Shown: one piece after another, positions 7,253-15,808 of the stretch
Position numbering within the stretch: position 1 is the stretch's first letter
How the letters are laid out: every line of letters starts with the position of its first letter
DNA from: CAVPEW01 sp050247895
Lineage (GTDB): Bacteria > Actinomycetota > Acidimicrobiia > Acidimicrobiales > VFJN01
Reading direction: 5' to 3'
Assembly (NCBI GenBank): GCA_050247895.1
Contig: JBFWTJ010000011.1
Location: forward strand, 1-24,595
Length of the DNA stretch: 24,595 bases
Made by a program: the position numbers and the translations under genes
The notes under the pieces: generated by a model
What the model saw: only the letters and a program-made list of their open reading frames with translations
Told to the model about the DNA's origin: nothing
Databases searched by the model: none

Positions 7253-8040
7253 ACCGCCGCCCGCACGGCCGGGGCCGCGGCGTGGTCGAACAGGCCCCGG
7301 CGGATCCGGTTCTCCAGCTCGAAGAACCGCGGCTCCTGCATGACCTCGAGGCTGCGGGGCCGGGGCAGGTCGATCTCGATCCGCTCCACGATGCGGCCGG
7401 GCCGGGCCGACATGACGTAGACCTCGTCGGCCATCAGGACGGCCTCGGAGATGGAGTGGGTGACCAGCACCGCGGTCACCTCGGCCCGGGCCCAGATGTC
7501 GAGGAGCTCGAGGTTCATGCGCTGGCGGGTGATCTCGTCCAGCGCGCCGAAGGGCTCGTCCATGAGCAGCACCTGGGGCTGGAGGACCAGCGCCCGGGCG
7601 ATGGCCACGCGCTGGCGCATGCCCCCCGAGAGCTGGTGGGGCCGGGCGTCCTCGAAGCCGCCCAGGCCGACCAGCTCGACCAGCTCGGCCGGGGTCATCC
7701 AGGCGAAGCCCGAGGTCCGCCCGCCGAGCTGGAGGGGCAGCCGGACGTTGTCGACCACGCTGCGCCACGGCAGCAGCGTCGGGTCCTGGAACACGAACCC
7801 GATCTGCTGCTCGCGGCGCAGCTCGGAGGCCGGCCGGCCACCGATGCGGACCGTGCCCCGGGTGGGCTGGAGCAGGTCGGCCATGAGGCGCAGCAGGGTG
7901 GACTTGCCGCACCCGCTGGGCCCGATGAGCGCGGCCAGCCGGCCCGGCCCGATGGACATCTCGACGTCGTCCAGGGCGACCACGTGGCTGCGCCGCGCCG
8001 TGAACTCGTGGCGGACGCCCTCCACGATGAGGTGGCTCAC
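7249..8040 (-). CDS. ABC transporter ATPase, SsuB/TauB type
   Basis: This 263-aa ATP-binding subunit energises the importer. All catalytic elements are present: Walker A GPSGCGKST (residues 40-48), Q-loop Gln85 in VFQD, signature LSGGMRQR (137-144), Walker B VLLMDEP (157-163) and switch His195 in VTHS. The pattern LLPWRSVVDNV after the Q-loop is typical of the nitrate/sulfonate/taurine subgroup. The start is GTG at 8040. It is the gene between the lipoprotein (19-bp gap) and the first permease (GTGA overlap), as expected for a complete importer operon. Confidence 0.94.
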   Translation of the reverse strand: MSHLIVEGVRHEFTARRSHVVALDDVEMSIGPGRLAALIGPSGCGKSTLLRLMADLLQPTRGTVRIGGRPASELRREQQIGFVFQDPTLLPWRSVVDNVRLPLQLGGRTSGFAWMTPAELVELVGLGGFEDARPHQLSGGMRQRVAIARALVLQPQVLLMDEPFGALDEITRQRMNLELLDIWARAEVTAVLVTHSISEAVLMADEVYVMSARPGRIVERIEIDLPRPRSLEVMQEPRFFELENRIRRGLFDHAAAPAVRAAV

Positions 8041-8059
8041 GGTGCGGTCCTCCCCGGGG

Positions 8060-9151
8060 TCATCGGTGCACCTCGGCGATCAGCTCCTGGGTGAAGACGT
8101 CCTCGGGGTCGATGGCCTCGTCGATCAGCCCGCCGTCGAGGGCGGCGGCGATGTTGGCCTCGAAGACCGGCGCGTCGATCCAGAACAGCCCGTGGTCGAC
8201 GGCGTCGCCGGTCTCGATCAGCTCGACCTGGGCCTCGGCCTCGGCGGTCTGCGGCTCGATCTCGAGGCCCTCGGCGGCGTACTTGTCGACGACGACCTCG
8301 GCCAGCTCGGCCGGGTTGTCGACCGCCCACTGCCAGCCCTGCACGTCGGCCCGGAGGAAGTCGACGAGGAGCTCGCGGTTCTCCTCCAGGGCCTTGTCGG
8401 TGGTGAAGAAGACGTTGGCGTAGGTCGGGGCCCCGAGGTCGCTGAAGAACGTCGTGACCACGTCCACGCCCTGGAGCCGCAGCACCGACGCCTCGTTGGT
8501 CGAGAAGCCGGTGTAGACGTCGACGATGCCGTCGGCCAGGACGCTGGGGTCCGGGTTCTTGGGCACGAAGTTGACCTTCGTGTAGTCGACGCCGGCCTTC
8601 TCGAGCAGGCCCTCGATCTGGGCCCGGGACCCGTCCGACACGGCCACGGTCTTGCCGACCAGGCCCTCGAGCGTGGTGATCGGGTCGTCGGCCAGGGAGA
8701 ACATCGAGTAGGGGCTCTTCTGGTAGCCGGCGGCGAAGGCCCGCACCGGGATGCCCGAGGCCCGGGCCACGACCAGCTCGTCGGACCCCGAGTCGCCCAC
8801 GAGCGCCTGGCCCGAGGACACGACCGAGATCTGGTCGATGTTGGGGCCCCCGGAGTCGAAGGTCGGGTCGATCCCGGCCTCGTCGAAGTAGCCCTGCTCG
8901 ATGGCGGCGAAGTGGCCGCCGTGCTGCACGCCCTTGAGCCAGCCGAGCTGGAAGGTCAGCGTGCGGGCGTCGCCGCCCGATGAGGAGCCGCCGCCCGAGG
9001 AGCTGCCCGACGAGTCGTCGTCGTCCCCGCACGCGGCCAGCAGCGCCGGGCCGCCCAGGGCGACGGCGCCGCCGAGCAGGGCGCCGCGGCCGAGGAAGCG
9101 GCGCCGCGAGATGAGGTCGGCACGACGGAAGGGGGCGGGGTTTCTGGGCAT
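8060..9151 (-). CDS. ABC transporter substrate-binding lipoprotein (NMT1/THI5-like), Tat signal
   Basis: This 363-aa extracytoplasmic ligand receptor has a twin-arginine-type signal (SRRRFLG, residues 15-21), a hydrophobic stretch and a lipobox LLAAC with Cys41. It should therefore be exported and anchored as a lipoprotein. A Gly/Ser/Asp spacer follows, then the NMT1/THI5-like fold starting FQLGWLKGVQHGGHFAAIEQGYF. Relatives bind pyrimidine precursors, riboflavin, taurine, nitrate or ureido-type small molecules, so the ligand cannot be assigned. The ATG at 9151 is preceded by GGAGA at good spacing. The position between the RidA gene (16-bp gap) and the ATPase places transport and deamination genes in one operon. 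Confidence 0.92.
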   Translation of the reverse strand: MPRNPAPFRRADLISRRRFLGRGALLGGAVALGGPALLAACGDDDDSSGSSSGGGSSSGGDARTLTFQLGWLKGVQHGGHFAAIEQGYFDEAGIDPTFDSGGPNIDQISVVSSGQALVGDSGSDELVVARASGIPVRAFAAGYQKSPYSMFSLADDPITTLEGLVGKTVAVSDGSRAQIEGLLEKAGVDYTKVNFVPKNPDPSVLADGIVDVYTGFSTNEASVLRLQGVDVVTTFFSDLGAPTYANVFFTTDKALEENRELLVDFLRADVQGWQWAVDNPAELAEVVVDKYAAEGLEIEPQTAEAEAQVELIETGDAVDHGLFWIDAPVFEANIAAALDGGLIDEAIDPEDVFTQELIAEVHR

Positions 9152-9167
9152 GGGGTTCTCCGTCCGG

Positions 9168-9557
9168 CTAGGGCTGGGTGTGGGGCAGTGCGGCGATGGC
9201 GTCGATCTCGACGCGGAGCTCGGGGCGGACCAGACCGGCCGCGACCGTCGTGCGGGCCGGGTAGGGCGCGGCGAACCGGCGGGCGACGGCCGCGTTGACG
9301 GCGGCGAAGTCGGCGAAGTCGACCAGGTAGACGGTGAGGCGGCACACGTCGTCGAGGGAGGCCCCGGCGCCGTCGAGGACCGCGGCGATGCGGTCGATGA
9401 CCTGGTCGGCCTGGGCCTCGGCGTCGGTTCCCACCACGGCACCGGAGGCGTCGGTGGGCACCTGGCCCGACACGAAGATCAGGCCGCCGCCGACCACGCC
9501 CTGGCTGTAGGGCCGGTCGACGGGGTCGGCCAGGCGGGACCGGACCAGCGTCCTCAC
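9168..9557 (-). CDS. RidA/YjgF/UK114 family enamine-imine deaminase
   Basis: This 129-aa trimer-forming protein belongs to the Rid family. These proteins hydrolyse reactive enamine/imine intermediates (for example 2-aminoacrylate) to keto acids plus ammonia. Family residues are present: PYSQG near the start (14-20), GQVPTD, CRLTVYLVDFADF, and the active-site Arg102 in PARTTV, followed by VEIDAIA. The GTG start overlaps the stop of the upstream amidohydrolase by GTGA (9554-9557). A Rid gene inside a catabolic operon implies that one step creates an imine or aminoacrylate, as RutC is proposed to handle in the Rut pathway. It could come from the neighbouring deaminases or from the ornithine-cyclodeaminase-family enzyme of the same regulon. 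Confidence 0.92.
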   Translation of the reverse strand: MRTLVRSRLADPVDRPYSQGVVGGGLIFVSGQVPTDASGAVVGTDAEAQADQVIDRIAAVLDGAGASLDDVCRLTVYLVDFADFAAVNAAVARRFAAPYPARTTVAAGLVRPELRVEIDAIAALPHTQP

Positions 9558-10882
9558 GACGCCGCCCCGGGATCGGGGAACAGCGCGCCGAGCGGGCCGA
9601 TCCGGTCCTGGAGCCGGCCGACGACGTCGGCCTCGTCGACGGTGGTCAGCGCGCCGTCGCGCACCACGGGCACGCCGTCGACCAGGACCTGGCGGACGTC
9701 GCCGGTCCCGGCGCAGAAGACGATCAGCGCCTCGAGGTTGTCGTGGACGCCCCGGACCCGCGGTGCGAGGTGCAGCGAGCGCATGTCGAGGGCCACCACG
9801 TCGGCCCGCTTGCCCGGGGTGAGCGAGCCGATCTCGGCGCCCCAGCCCAGCGCGTCGGCACCGCCCTGGGTGGCGAGGTGCAGGACCTGGCGGGCCGGCA
9901 TGACCTGCGGGTCGCCGGCGGTGATCCGGGCCAGCATGGCCGCGGCCCGCATGACCTCGAACATGTCGAGGCGGTAGGACGAGAGCATCCCGTCGGTGCC
10001 CAGGCCGAAGCGCACGCCGGCCTCGGCCCAGCGCAGGATGTCGGCGATCCCGGTGCCCATGCGCATGTTGGAGACCGGGTTGTGGACCAGGGCCGTGCCC
10101 CGGGCCGCGAGCAGGTCGATCTCCTCGGGGGTCAGCCAGTTGCCGTGGGCGAACAGGGCGCGCTCGTCGAGGGCGCCGAGCCGGTCGTAGCGGGCCACCG
10201 GGCGCTCGCCGTGCAGCTCGACGTGGCGGTCGACGTCGCGGGCGCTCTCGCAGAGGTGGGACGTCAGGCCGGTCCCGTACTCGACCGCGGCCCGGTGCAT
10301 CTTGGTGACCAGGTCGTCGGTCGCCGCGTTCTGGTGCTCGAAGCCGAACCAGTAGCGGACCCGGGCCTCGTCGAAGGGGACGTTGGCCACCACGGCGGCC
10401 AGGTTCGACTCGAAGGAGTCGCAGCTGTCGGCCATGGCCGCGATGTCGGTGGCGTGGGCCGCGACCGCGGCCCGGATGCCCACGTCGAGGCAGCCGCGGC
10501 CGAACTCGCCGGGGAAGTTCGGCATGGCCAGGATCGTGGTGGTGCCGCCCAGGAGCAGCTCGCCGCAGCTGGCCACGGCGCCGAGCCAGGCGTCGCCCGG
10601 GCCCATGCGGCGGACCATGTTGTCCGGGTAGCGGTCATGCCACTCCCGCAGGGTGAGCCCGTCGCCGAGCGCCCGGCCGGGCCGGCCGTGCATGTGCAGG
10701 TCGACCAGGCCGGGGACGAGGGCGTGGCCGGTCAGGTCGACGACGGTGTCGCCGTCCCAGGCCCGGTCGCCCTCGACGACCTCGACGATGCGGTCGTCCT
10801 CGATCACGACCGTGCCCTGCTCGAGGGTCCCGATCGCCGGGTCCATGGAGACGACCTCGGCGCCTCGCATGACGATCCTCAC
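9554..10882 (-). CDS. Amidohydrolase-superfamily deaminase (SAH deaminase/AtzA-TrzN group)
   Basis: This 442-aa (beta/alpha)8 metal-dependent hydrolase resembles the branch holding S-adenosylhomocysteine/MTA deaminase, guanine and 8-oxoguanine deaminases and the triazine hydrolases. The metal and catalytic site is complete: His63-x-His65 (DLHMH), His209 with catalytic Glu212 (HLCE), His246 (FAHGNW) and Asp297 (LGTDG). The N- and C-terminal beta-sandwich segments (GAEVVSMDPAIGTLEQGTVV; PGKRADVVALDM) are normal. It therefore probably removes an amino group as ammonia from an N-heterocycle or guanidino-type compound. The start is GTG at 10882, overlapping the upstream gene's stop; an internal ATG at 10870 is an alternative. 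The substrate is unknown. Confidence 0.9.
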   Translation of the reverse strand: MRIVMRGAEVVSMDPAIGTLEQGTVVIEDDRIVEVVEGDRAWDGDTVVDLTGHALVPGLVDLHMHGRPGRALGDGLTLREWHDRYPDNMVRRMGPGDAWLGAVASCGELLLGGTTTILAMPNFPGEFGRGCLDVGIRAAVAAHATDIAAMADSCDSFESNLAAVVANVPFDEARVRYWFGFEHQNAATDDLVTKMHRAAVEYGTGLTSHLCESARDVDRHVELHGERPVARYDRLGALDERALFAHGNWLTPEEIDLLAARGTALVHNPVSNMRMGTGIADILRWAEAGVRFGLGTDGMLSSYRLDMFEVMRAAAMLARITAGDPQVMPARQVLHLATQGGADALGWGAEIGSLTPGKRADVVALDMRSLHLAPRVRGVHDNLEALIVFCAGTGDVRQVLVDGVPVVRDGALTTVDEADVVGRLQDRIGPLGALFPDPGAAS

Positions 10883-12345
10883 GTGATGACCTCCAGGGTG
10901 CGCGCGACGGCCTCGGCCGGCGCGTGGGGGTACGGCGGGGGGGCCAGCTCGGCGGCGGCCCGCCCGTGGCGGTGCCAGCTCGGGGCGCTGTCCCCAAGGG
11001 CGTCGGCGGCGCGCTGGGCCGCGGCGCGCAGGGGCGCCGGGTCGATGCCGACCACCTCGCCCTCCCGCACCAGGTGGGCGCCGCCGACCAGGACGTGCTC
11101 GACCTCGTGGCGCCCGGCGTGCTCGACCGCGGCACGGACCGGGTCGGCCAGCAGGCCGACCTCGCGCAGGTCGACGACGACCAGGTCGGCCGGTCCACCG
11201 ACCTGGATCCGGCCCAGCTCGGCGCGCCCGAGGGCGTCCGCGCCGACCCGGGTGGCCGCGTCGACCACGCCGGCGACGGTGGCGGTCCCGCCCGACACGA
11301 CCCGGTCCACGAGCAGCGCGGTGCCGACCTCGGCCACCAGGTCGCGGGGCATGGTGTCGGTCCCCAGCCCGACCGGGACGCCGGCCGTGCGGTAGGCCGA
11401 CAGGGAGCGGAGCGCCTCACCCCGCTGGGCCAGGTGCCGGGGGCAGTGGGCGACGGCGGCGCCCGAGGCGGCCAGCAGGCCGAGCTCGACGGTGCCGGTG
11501 GCCACCGCGGGGTGGTGGTCGAGGTGCACGGCGTGGGCCAGGATCGTCCCGGGCCCCAGGACGCCGAGGCGGTGGAGCCGGGTCAGGGGCGTGGTGCCGA
11601 ACCGGGCCAGGGTCAGCAGGACCTCGCGGCGGTTCTGGGCCGCGTGCAACGTGAAGGGCACCTGCCGGCGCCGGGCCAGGGCGTGGGCCTCGCGCAGGAG
11701 CCGGTCGCTGGCCGTGTCGGCCTGGGCGACGACCACCGCGCCCCGCACGGTGCCCTCGGGGTCGAGGGCGTCGAGGAGCGCCTCGGCCGCGGCGAGCTGG
11801 GCGTCGTCGTCCTCGCTGCGGTCGACCCAGTCGAGGGCACCGTCGGCCGCCGCGGCCCAGCGGCCCGAGGACAGGGACACCCCGACGTGGGCCCGGAGCC
11901 CGACGGCGGTGGCCTCGGCGGCGAGGGCGGCGGCCTGGGCCGGCGAGCCGCCGGCGTCGAGGACGGTGGTCGTCCCGCCCCGCAGGAGCTCCCAGACCGC
12001 CCACCGGGCCGCGACCCGGGGGTCGAGGCCCGGTGGCAGGGGCGACCGGGGGGCCTTGGTGGTGAGGTAGGTGGCGCCGAGCAGCTCGGGCTCGCCCGCG
12101 CCGTCGACCAGGAGGTGGTGGGCGTTGCCGGTGCAGTGGGCGTGCAGGTTGACCAGGCCGGGCAGCACGAGCCGCCCGGGGAGCTCCCACACGTCGTGGC
12201 CTGGCCCGCCGCCCTCGCCCGATGCGACGATGGCGGTGACGCGGCCGTGGTCCACCACCACGTCGACGCCCCGGGCCAGCACGGGCCCGCCCGCCGTCCC
12301 GCCCACGAGGGCGTCGACACCCCGGAGAACGGTTCCATCGACCAC
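10879..12345 (-). CDS. Amidohydrolase-superfamily hydrolase with HxxQ instead of HxxE
   Basis: This 488-aa protein is first in the operon and belongs to the same superfamily as its downstream neighbour, but it is distinct. Metal ligands are visible: His68-x-His70 (NLHAH), His234, His271 (LAHAVH) and Asp330 (LGTDT). Where deaminases of this group have Glu three residues after the third His, this protein has Gln237 (HAAQN), and the usual Ser-Asn of the following loop is altered (CPRHLAQRG). Deaminase chemistry may be lost or changed, and a hydrolytic or dechlorinase-like reaction is possible. The GTG at 12345 lies just after the palindromic operator (12347-12360). The ATG at 12387 would place the operator inside the gene, and I found no clear ribosome site for either. 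The stop overlaps the next gene by GTGA. Confidence 0.85.
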   Translation of the reverse strand: MVDGTVLRGVDALVGGTAGGPVLARGVDVVVDHGRVTAIVASGEGGGPGHDVWELPGRLVLPGLVNLHAHCTGNAHHLLVDGAGEPELLGATYLTTKAPRSPLPPGLDPRVAARWAVWELLRGGTTTVLDAGGSPAQAAALAAEATAVGLRAHVGVSLSSGRWAAAADGALDWVDRSEDDDAQLAAAEALLDALDPEGTVRGAVVVAQADTASDRLLREAHALARRRQVPFTLHAAQNRREVLLTLARFGTTPLTRLHRLGVLGPGTILAHAVHLDHHPAVATGTVELGLLAASGAAVAHCPRHLAQRGEALRSLSAYRTAGVPVGLGTDTMPRDLVAEVGTALLVDRVVSGGTATVAGVVDAATRVGADALGRAELGRIQVGGPADLVVVDLREVGLLADPVRAAVEHAGRHEVEHVLVGGAHLVREGEVVGIDPAPLRAAAQRAADALGDSAPSWHRHGRAAAELAPPPYPHAPAEAVARTLEVIT

Positions 12346-12346
12346 A

Positions 12347-12360
12347 GGTTGTATACAACC
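12347..12360. promoter_or_regulatory. Operator site 3 (amidohydrolase/ABC operon)
   Basis: GGTTGTATACAACC is a perfect 14-bp palindrome and the most symmetric site of the set. It abuts the proposed GTG start of the seven-gene operon. It lies about 130 bp from the start of the divergent GntR gene. TACAAC on the minus strand is a passable -10 box. Because the start codon is so close, either the start lies slightly elsewhere or this site covers the transcription start. Confidence 0.7.
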
Positions 12361-12457
12361 AAGCTTCCGTTCCCGCCGTCTTGCCATCGCGTGTCCGTCA
12401 GTTCTCGGTTGTCTTTCACCTTCCTTCACCCAGGCATGGCTGGGCCGGTCGGGACTC

Positions 12458-12469
12458 TGTGCATACGAT
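12458..12469 (+). promoter_or_regulatory. Weak operator-like site and -10 box of the first GntR gene
   Basis: TGTGCATACGAT matches the ATTGCATACAAT form at 9 of 12 positions. It contains TACGAT (12464-12469), a good TANNNT -10 box, with the GTG start at 12492. A weaker operator overlapping the regulator's own promoter would fit autoregulation. Confidence 0.5.
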
Positions 12470-12491
12470 GTCGCCCACACAGGAGGTGGTC

Positions 12492-13196
12492 GTGACGCAG
12501 TTGGAGCCGGTCGGGGAGCTGGACGGGGAGGATCGCCGCTCGCGCGCGACCCGGATCGCGGCACGGGTGCGGGACGCCATCATCAACGGCGAGCTCGCGC
12601 CCGGAGAGCGCCTCACCGAGCTGAGGCTGGCCGACGAGCACAAGGTGTCGCGCATCCCCGTGCGGGAGGCCCTGCGCACGCTCGAGACCGAGGGCTTCGT
12701 CACCATCACCCCGAACCGGGGCGCGGTGGTCAGCCACGTCGGGACCGACGAGGCGGCCGACCTCATCGAGGTCCGCGAGGCCATCGAGGTCCTCATCATC
12801 CGGCGGGCCGTGAGCCGCTGCACCGACGACGACGTGGCCGAGCTCCGCGCCATCATCGCCCGGGCCCAGGAGGCCATCGCCGACCGTCGCTTCGACAGGC
12901 TGCCCCGGCTCAACACCGCGTTCCACGACCGGATCGCGGAGATCTCGGGCAACGTCATCGCCAAGCGGGTCGGGGCGCAGCTCCGGGAGAAGATCGAGTG
13001 GGCCTACGCGGCCGACGTCGAGGAGCGCGCCGGGCGCTCCTGGGCCGACCACACCGCCCTGGTCGACGCCCTGGCCCAGCGGGACCAGCGGCTGGCCACC
13101 AAGCTCGTCCGGCGCCACGTCGACGAGACCGGCGCGGCCCGCCGACGGCTGGGCCACTTCGAGGCCATGCAGGCCGCGGCCCTGCGGGACCGCTGA
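12492..13196 (+). CDS. GntR-family transcriptional regulator, FadR/FCD subfamily
   Basis: This 234-aa regulator has an N-terminal winged helix-turn-helix (residues ~16-80, with the family motif SRIPVREALRTLETEGFV) and an all-helical FCD ligand-binding domain (~88-215). The FCD metal-site histidines are present (His145 in AFHDRI, His187 in DHTAL, His209 in RRHVDET), so it probably senses a carboxylate-containing ligand at a bound metal ion. The GTG at 12492 is preceded by AGGAGGT (12481-12487), a near-ideal ribosome site. An ATG at 12468 overlaps the -10 box and is less likely. It is divergent from the seven-gene operon and separated from it by two palindromic sites, which makes it the prime candidate for the repressor of the whole cluster. 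It converges on the GGT gene with a 10-bp gap. Confidence 0.93.
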   Translation: MTQLEPVGELDGEDRRSRATRIAARVRDAIINGELAPGERLTELRLADEHKVSRIPVREALRTLETEGFVTITPNRGAVVSHVGTDEAADLIEVREAIEVLIIRRAVSRCTDDDVAELRAIIARAQEAIADRRFDRLPRLNTAFHDRIAEISGNVIAKRVGAQLREKIEWAYAADVEERAGRSWADHTALVDALAQRDQRLATKLVRRHVDETGAARRRLGHFEAMQAAALRDR

Positions 13197-13206
13197 GCCG
13201 ACTCGC

Positions 13207-14781
13207 TCAGTAGCCGATCGCCGCGCCGGTCAGGGCACGGGGGTCGACCGCACCGGCCAGGCCGTCCTCGCCGACCTCCAGGACGTGGGCGTGGCCGAAG
13301 CCCGACCCGGCCGGGACCGGCACGACGTGGTGGCCCCGGCGGGCCAGGCCGTCCGACCAGGCCGGCGGCGCCCCCTCCTCGACCTGGGTCGTCTGAGGGC
13401 CCTCGCCCTTCCAGCTGTCGAAGCCGCCGTCGCCGATCGTCCAGCGGGCCGCGCCCACCGCGTCGGCCGGCGTCTGGCCGGCGTGGAGCAGGCGGGCCAG
13501 GAGCTGGAGGACCACCTGGGGTTGGATGTCCCCGCCCATCGACCCCAGCAGGTGGCTGAGGCGGCCCCCGCGGGTGACCAGCGCGGGCGAGAGCGTGTGG
13601 GGCGGGCGCCGGCCCGGGCCCAGCTCGGCCGGGTGCCCCTCCCGCAGGCTGAACCCGATGCCCCGGTTGTGCAGGAAGATCCCCGAGCCCGGCACCACGA
13701 GGTGGGCGCCCCAGTCGGCCGCGTTGGACTGCATCAGCGAGACGCCCATCCGATCCTCGTCGACGGCGCAGAGGTAGATCGTGCCGCCCGGGCGGGTCGG
13801 CGTGGTGCGGGCCGACTGGCGATCGGCGTCGATGGCGTCGCGCCGGGGGGCCAGGCGGGCCGGGTCGACCAGGGCCGGGCCGTCGGCGCCGTCGAAGAGC
13901 ACGTCGAGCCGGTCCCGTCCCGCGGCCCGGGCCGCCTCGGAGAGCAGGTGGGGCCAGGCGGCGTCGTCGGGGTCGCCGGGCAGGGGCAGGCCGGCCGCGA
14001 TCCACGCGCCGGCCCCCGACCGGTAGCCTGGGGGCGGCGGCGGGAGCGTCCGCACGTCGGGGTCCCAGTCGGCCAGGCCCCGGGGCGCGGCCCACTCGGC
14101 CAGCGGGCGGGCCAGGTCCTCGGGGGCGAACCACCCCCTGCCGAGCTCGAGCAGGCCCTGCCCGAAGGCGCCCCCGTAGAAGGCGGCGCGCCCGCCCGCC
14201 GCGAGGTCCTCGAGGATGGCCGCCACGCGGGGCCGCCGGATGCGGGTGCCGGGCCGGGGCGCCCGCCCGTCGACGAGGTAGTCGTCGGCGCCGGCCACGC
14301 CGACCACGCCCTGCACCGCGGCGGCCAGCAGCGGCGAGGCGGGGAAGCCCCCGGCCGCGTACTCGCGGGCCGGTGCCAGCACCACGTCGAGGGGCAGCCG
14401 GCCGTAGCGCTCGTGCAGCGCCGTCCAACCGTCGACGCAGCCGGGCACGGTGGCCGACCGCACGTCGCCCCGCAACGGCAGGGCATCGAGGCCCTCGGCC
14501 CGCAGGACCGCCGGGTCGGCCCCGGACCCGGCCCGGCCGACCGACACCAGCACGTCGGGCCGGTCGCGGCCGGGTTCGTGGACCAGGGCGAAGAGGTCGC
14601 CGCCCATGCCGCACATGTGCTGGGTGGTCACCGCCAGCACGGCGCTGGTGGCCACCGCGGCGTCGGCCGCGTTGCCCCCGGCCCGCAGCGTGGCGACGCC
14701 CGCGCCCGAGGCGAGCTGGTCGACCGAGCAGACCAGCCCCCGCGGGGCGCGGGAGGTTCGGTCGGACGGGAAGGCCGTCAC
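13207..14781 (-). CDS. Gamma-glutamyltransferase family protein
   Basis: This 524-aa Ntn-hydrolase-fold protein matches GGT along its length: GGNAADAAVATSAVLAV (35-51) and HMCGMGGDLFAL near the N-terminus, TVPGCVDGW, the small-subunit start PGGTIYLCAVD, and later SGIFLHNRGIGFSL. Thr334 is the likely residue exposed by self-cleavage and the nucleophile. Such enzymes transfer or hydrolyse gamma-glutamyl groups, and some relatives act as acylases. I see no signal peptide, so it is probably cytoplasmic. The GTG at 14781 has no strong ribosome site, and the 25-bp gap to the upstream gene suggests coupled translation. It is third in the operon with the M24 and ornithine-cyclodeaminase-family genes. 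It may remove a gamma-glutamyl tag or an acyl group from an intermediate. Confidence 0.88.
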   Translation of the reverse strand: MTAFPSDRTSRAPRGLVCSVDQLASGAGVATLRAGGNAADAAVATSAVLAVTTQHMCGMGGDLFALVHEPGRDRPDVLVSVGRAGSGADPAVLRAEGLDALPLRGDVRSATVPGCVDGWTALHERYGRLPLDVVLAPAREYAAGGFPASPLLAAAVQGVVGVAGADDYLVDGRAPRPGTRIRRPRVAAILEDLAAGGRAAFYGGAFGQGLLELGRGWFAPEDLARPLAEWAAPRGLADWDPDVRTLPPPPPGYRSGAGAWIAAGLPLPGDPDDAAWPHLLSEAARAAGRDRLDVLFDGADGPALVDPARLAPRRDAIDADRQSARTTPTRPGGTIYLCAVDEDRMGVSLMQSNAADWGAHLVVPGSGIFLHNRGIGFSLREGHPAELGPGRRPPHTLSPALVTRGGRLSHLLGSMGGDIQPQVVLQLLARLLHAGQTPADAVGAARWTIGDGGFDSWKGEGPQTTQVEEGAPPAWSDGLARRGHHVVPVPAGSGFGHAHVLEVGEDGLAGAVDPRALTGAAIGY

Positions 14782-14806
14782 GGCCGGCCCGGCGAGGCGG
14801 TGCCGC

Positions 14807-15808
14807 TCACCACAGGGGGTCGTCGTGGAACAGGTCGGCTCGCACGCCCATGCCACGTTCTACCGCACGCTCCCACACGTGCACGCCCGCGGCGATGTCC
14901 TGGACGCACAGGCCCGAGCTGTCGAAGAGGGTGACCTGGTCCGCCTCGGTGCGCCCGTCGGCCTTGCCGACGATGACCTCGCCCAGCGAGCCGTGGGCGT
15001 GCTCGGGGGTGATCACGCCGAGCTCGATGGCGACGCTGAGCTTGCCATCGGCGGTGGCGATGGCCACCTCGTCGCCGATGTTGCGGCTGCGCAGGAAGAG
15101 CTCGGGCGGGATCTCCTGGCGCTGGCCCATGGCGTTGACGTGCGTGCCGGGCTGGACCCACGCCGCGTCGAAGGCGGGCTCGTGGGACGCGGTGCCGGTG
15201 ACGAGGATCTCGGCCCCCCGCACGACCTCCTCGGGGTCGGCCACCGGCTCGATGTCGTAGCCCGTGGCCGCGCCCAGCTCCCGCGCGTACTCGAGCCGCC
15301 GCTCGGGCGTGCGGCTGTAGACCTGGACCCGGTCGACCGGCCAGCCCATGGCGGCGTGGGCCTGGAGGGCGAAGCGGGCCGTGGCGCCGGTGCCGAGCAC
15401 CCCGATGCGCCGGGCCTCGGGCCGGGCCAGGTGGCGGCTGGCCACCGCGGCCCCGGCGCCGGTGCGGACGTGGCCCAGGTAGTTGGCCTCCACCACCGCC
15501 ACGGGCGTGAGCGTCTCGGCCCGGAAGAGGCACAGCACCTGCATGCGGGCCCGGTCGTCGGGACCGCCCTCGCCCACCCCGAGGAGCTTCATGCCCCACC
15601 AGTCGGGCTCGATCGCGCCCGACATCATCTTGCCCGTGCTCGGGTACCGCATGAGCTCGGCGTCGGGGAAGATCCAGGCGTTCTCGCCGTTCCAGGCCGT
15701 GCCGGCGCCGTTGCGGGCGAAGACGTCCTCCTGGATGGCGATGCACTCGCCCATGTCGAGGAGCTCCTTCACGTCCCGCATGGACAGGACGAGGGCCCTT
15801 CCCGTCAC
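14807..15808 (-). CDS. Ornithine cyclodeaminase / mu-crystallin family protein
   Basis: This 333-aa NAD(P)-dependent enzyme has the family's Rossmann motif GVLGTGATARFA (G-x-G-x-x-A), an N-terminal substrate region with Lys in WWGMKLLG, and the C-terminal signature LFDSSGLCVQDIAAG. Members act as ornithine cyclodeaminase, alanine or lysine dehydrogenase, ketimine reductase or, in ectoine breakdown, EutC. An imine intermediate is common to these reactions, which links it loosely to the RidA protein of the same regulon. The GTG start (15808) overlaps the M24 stop by GTGA (15805-15808), so the two proteins are made together. The specific substrate is unknown. Confidence 0.92.
   Translation of the reverse strand: MTGRALVLSMRDVKELLDMGECIAIQEDVFARNGAGTAWNGENAWIFPDAELMRYPSTGKMMSGAIEPDWWGMKLLGVGEGGPDDRARMQVLCLFRAETLTPVAVVEANYLGHVRTGAGAAVASRHLARPEARRIGVLGTGATARFALQAHAAMGWPVDRVQVYSRTPERRLEYARELGAATGYDIEPVADPEEVVRGAEILVTGTASHEPAFDAAWVQPGTHVNAMGQRQEIPPELFLRSRNIGDEVAIATADGKLSVAIELGVITPEHAHGSLGEVIVGKADGRTEADQVTLFDSSGLCVQDIAAGVHVWERAVERGMGVRADLFHDDPLW

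Noticed and set aside
1209..9151. Sulfonate utilisation (SsuD-like LLM enzyme, SsuABC-like importer, sulfite exporter TauE)
   Set aside because: The importer and LLM genes sit in different operons and no FMN reductase is present. The lipoprotein looks NMT1/THI5-like, and the co-regulated partners are C-N bond enzymes. Not excluded, but not the best reading.
3267..9557. Canonical Rut pyrimidine pathway (LLM enzyme like RutA, RidA like RutC)
   Set aside because: RutB, RutD, RutE and RutF homologues are missing, and the LLM and RidA genes are in separate units. The similarity is only at superfamily level.
13196..13207. A terminator between the convergent GntR and GGT genes
   Set aside because: The gap is only 10 bp and shows no inverted repeat. 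Termination must occur within the opposing genes.
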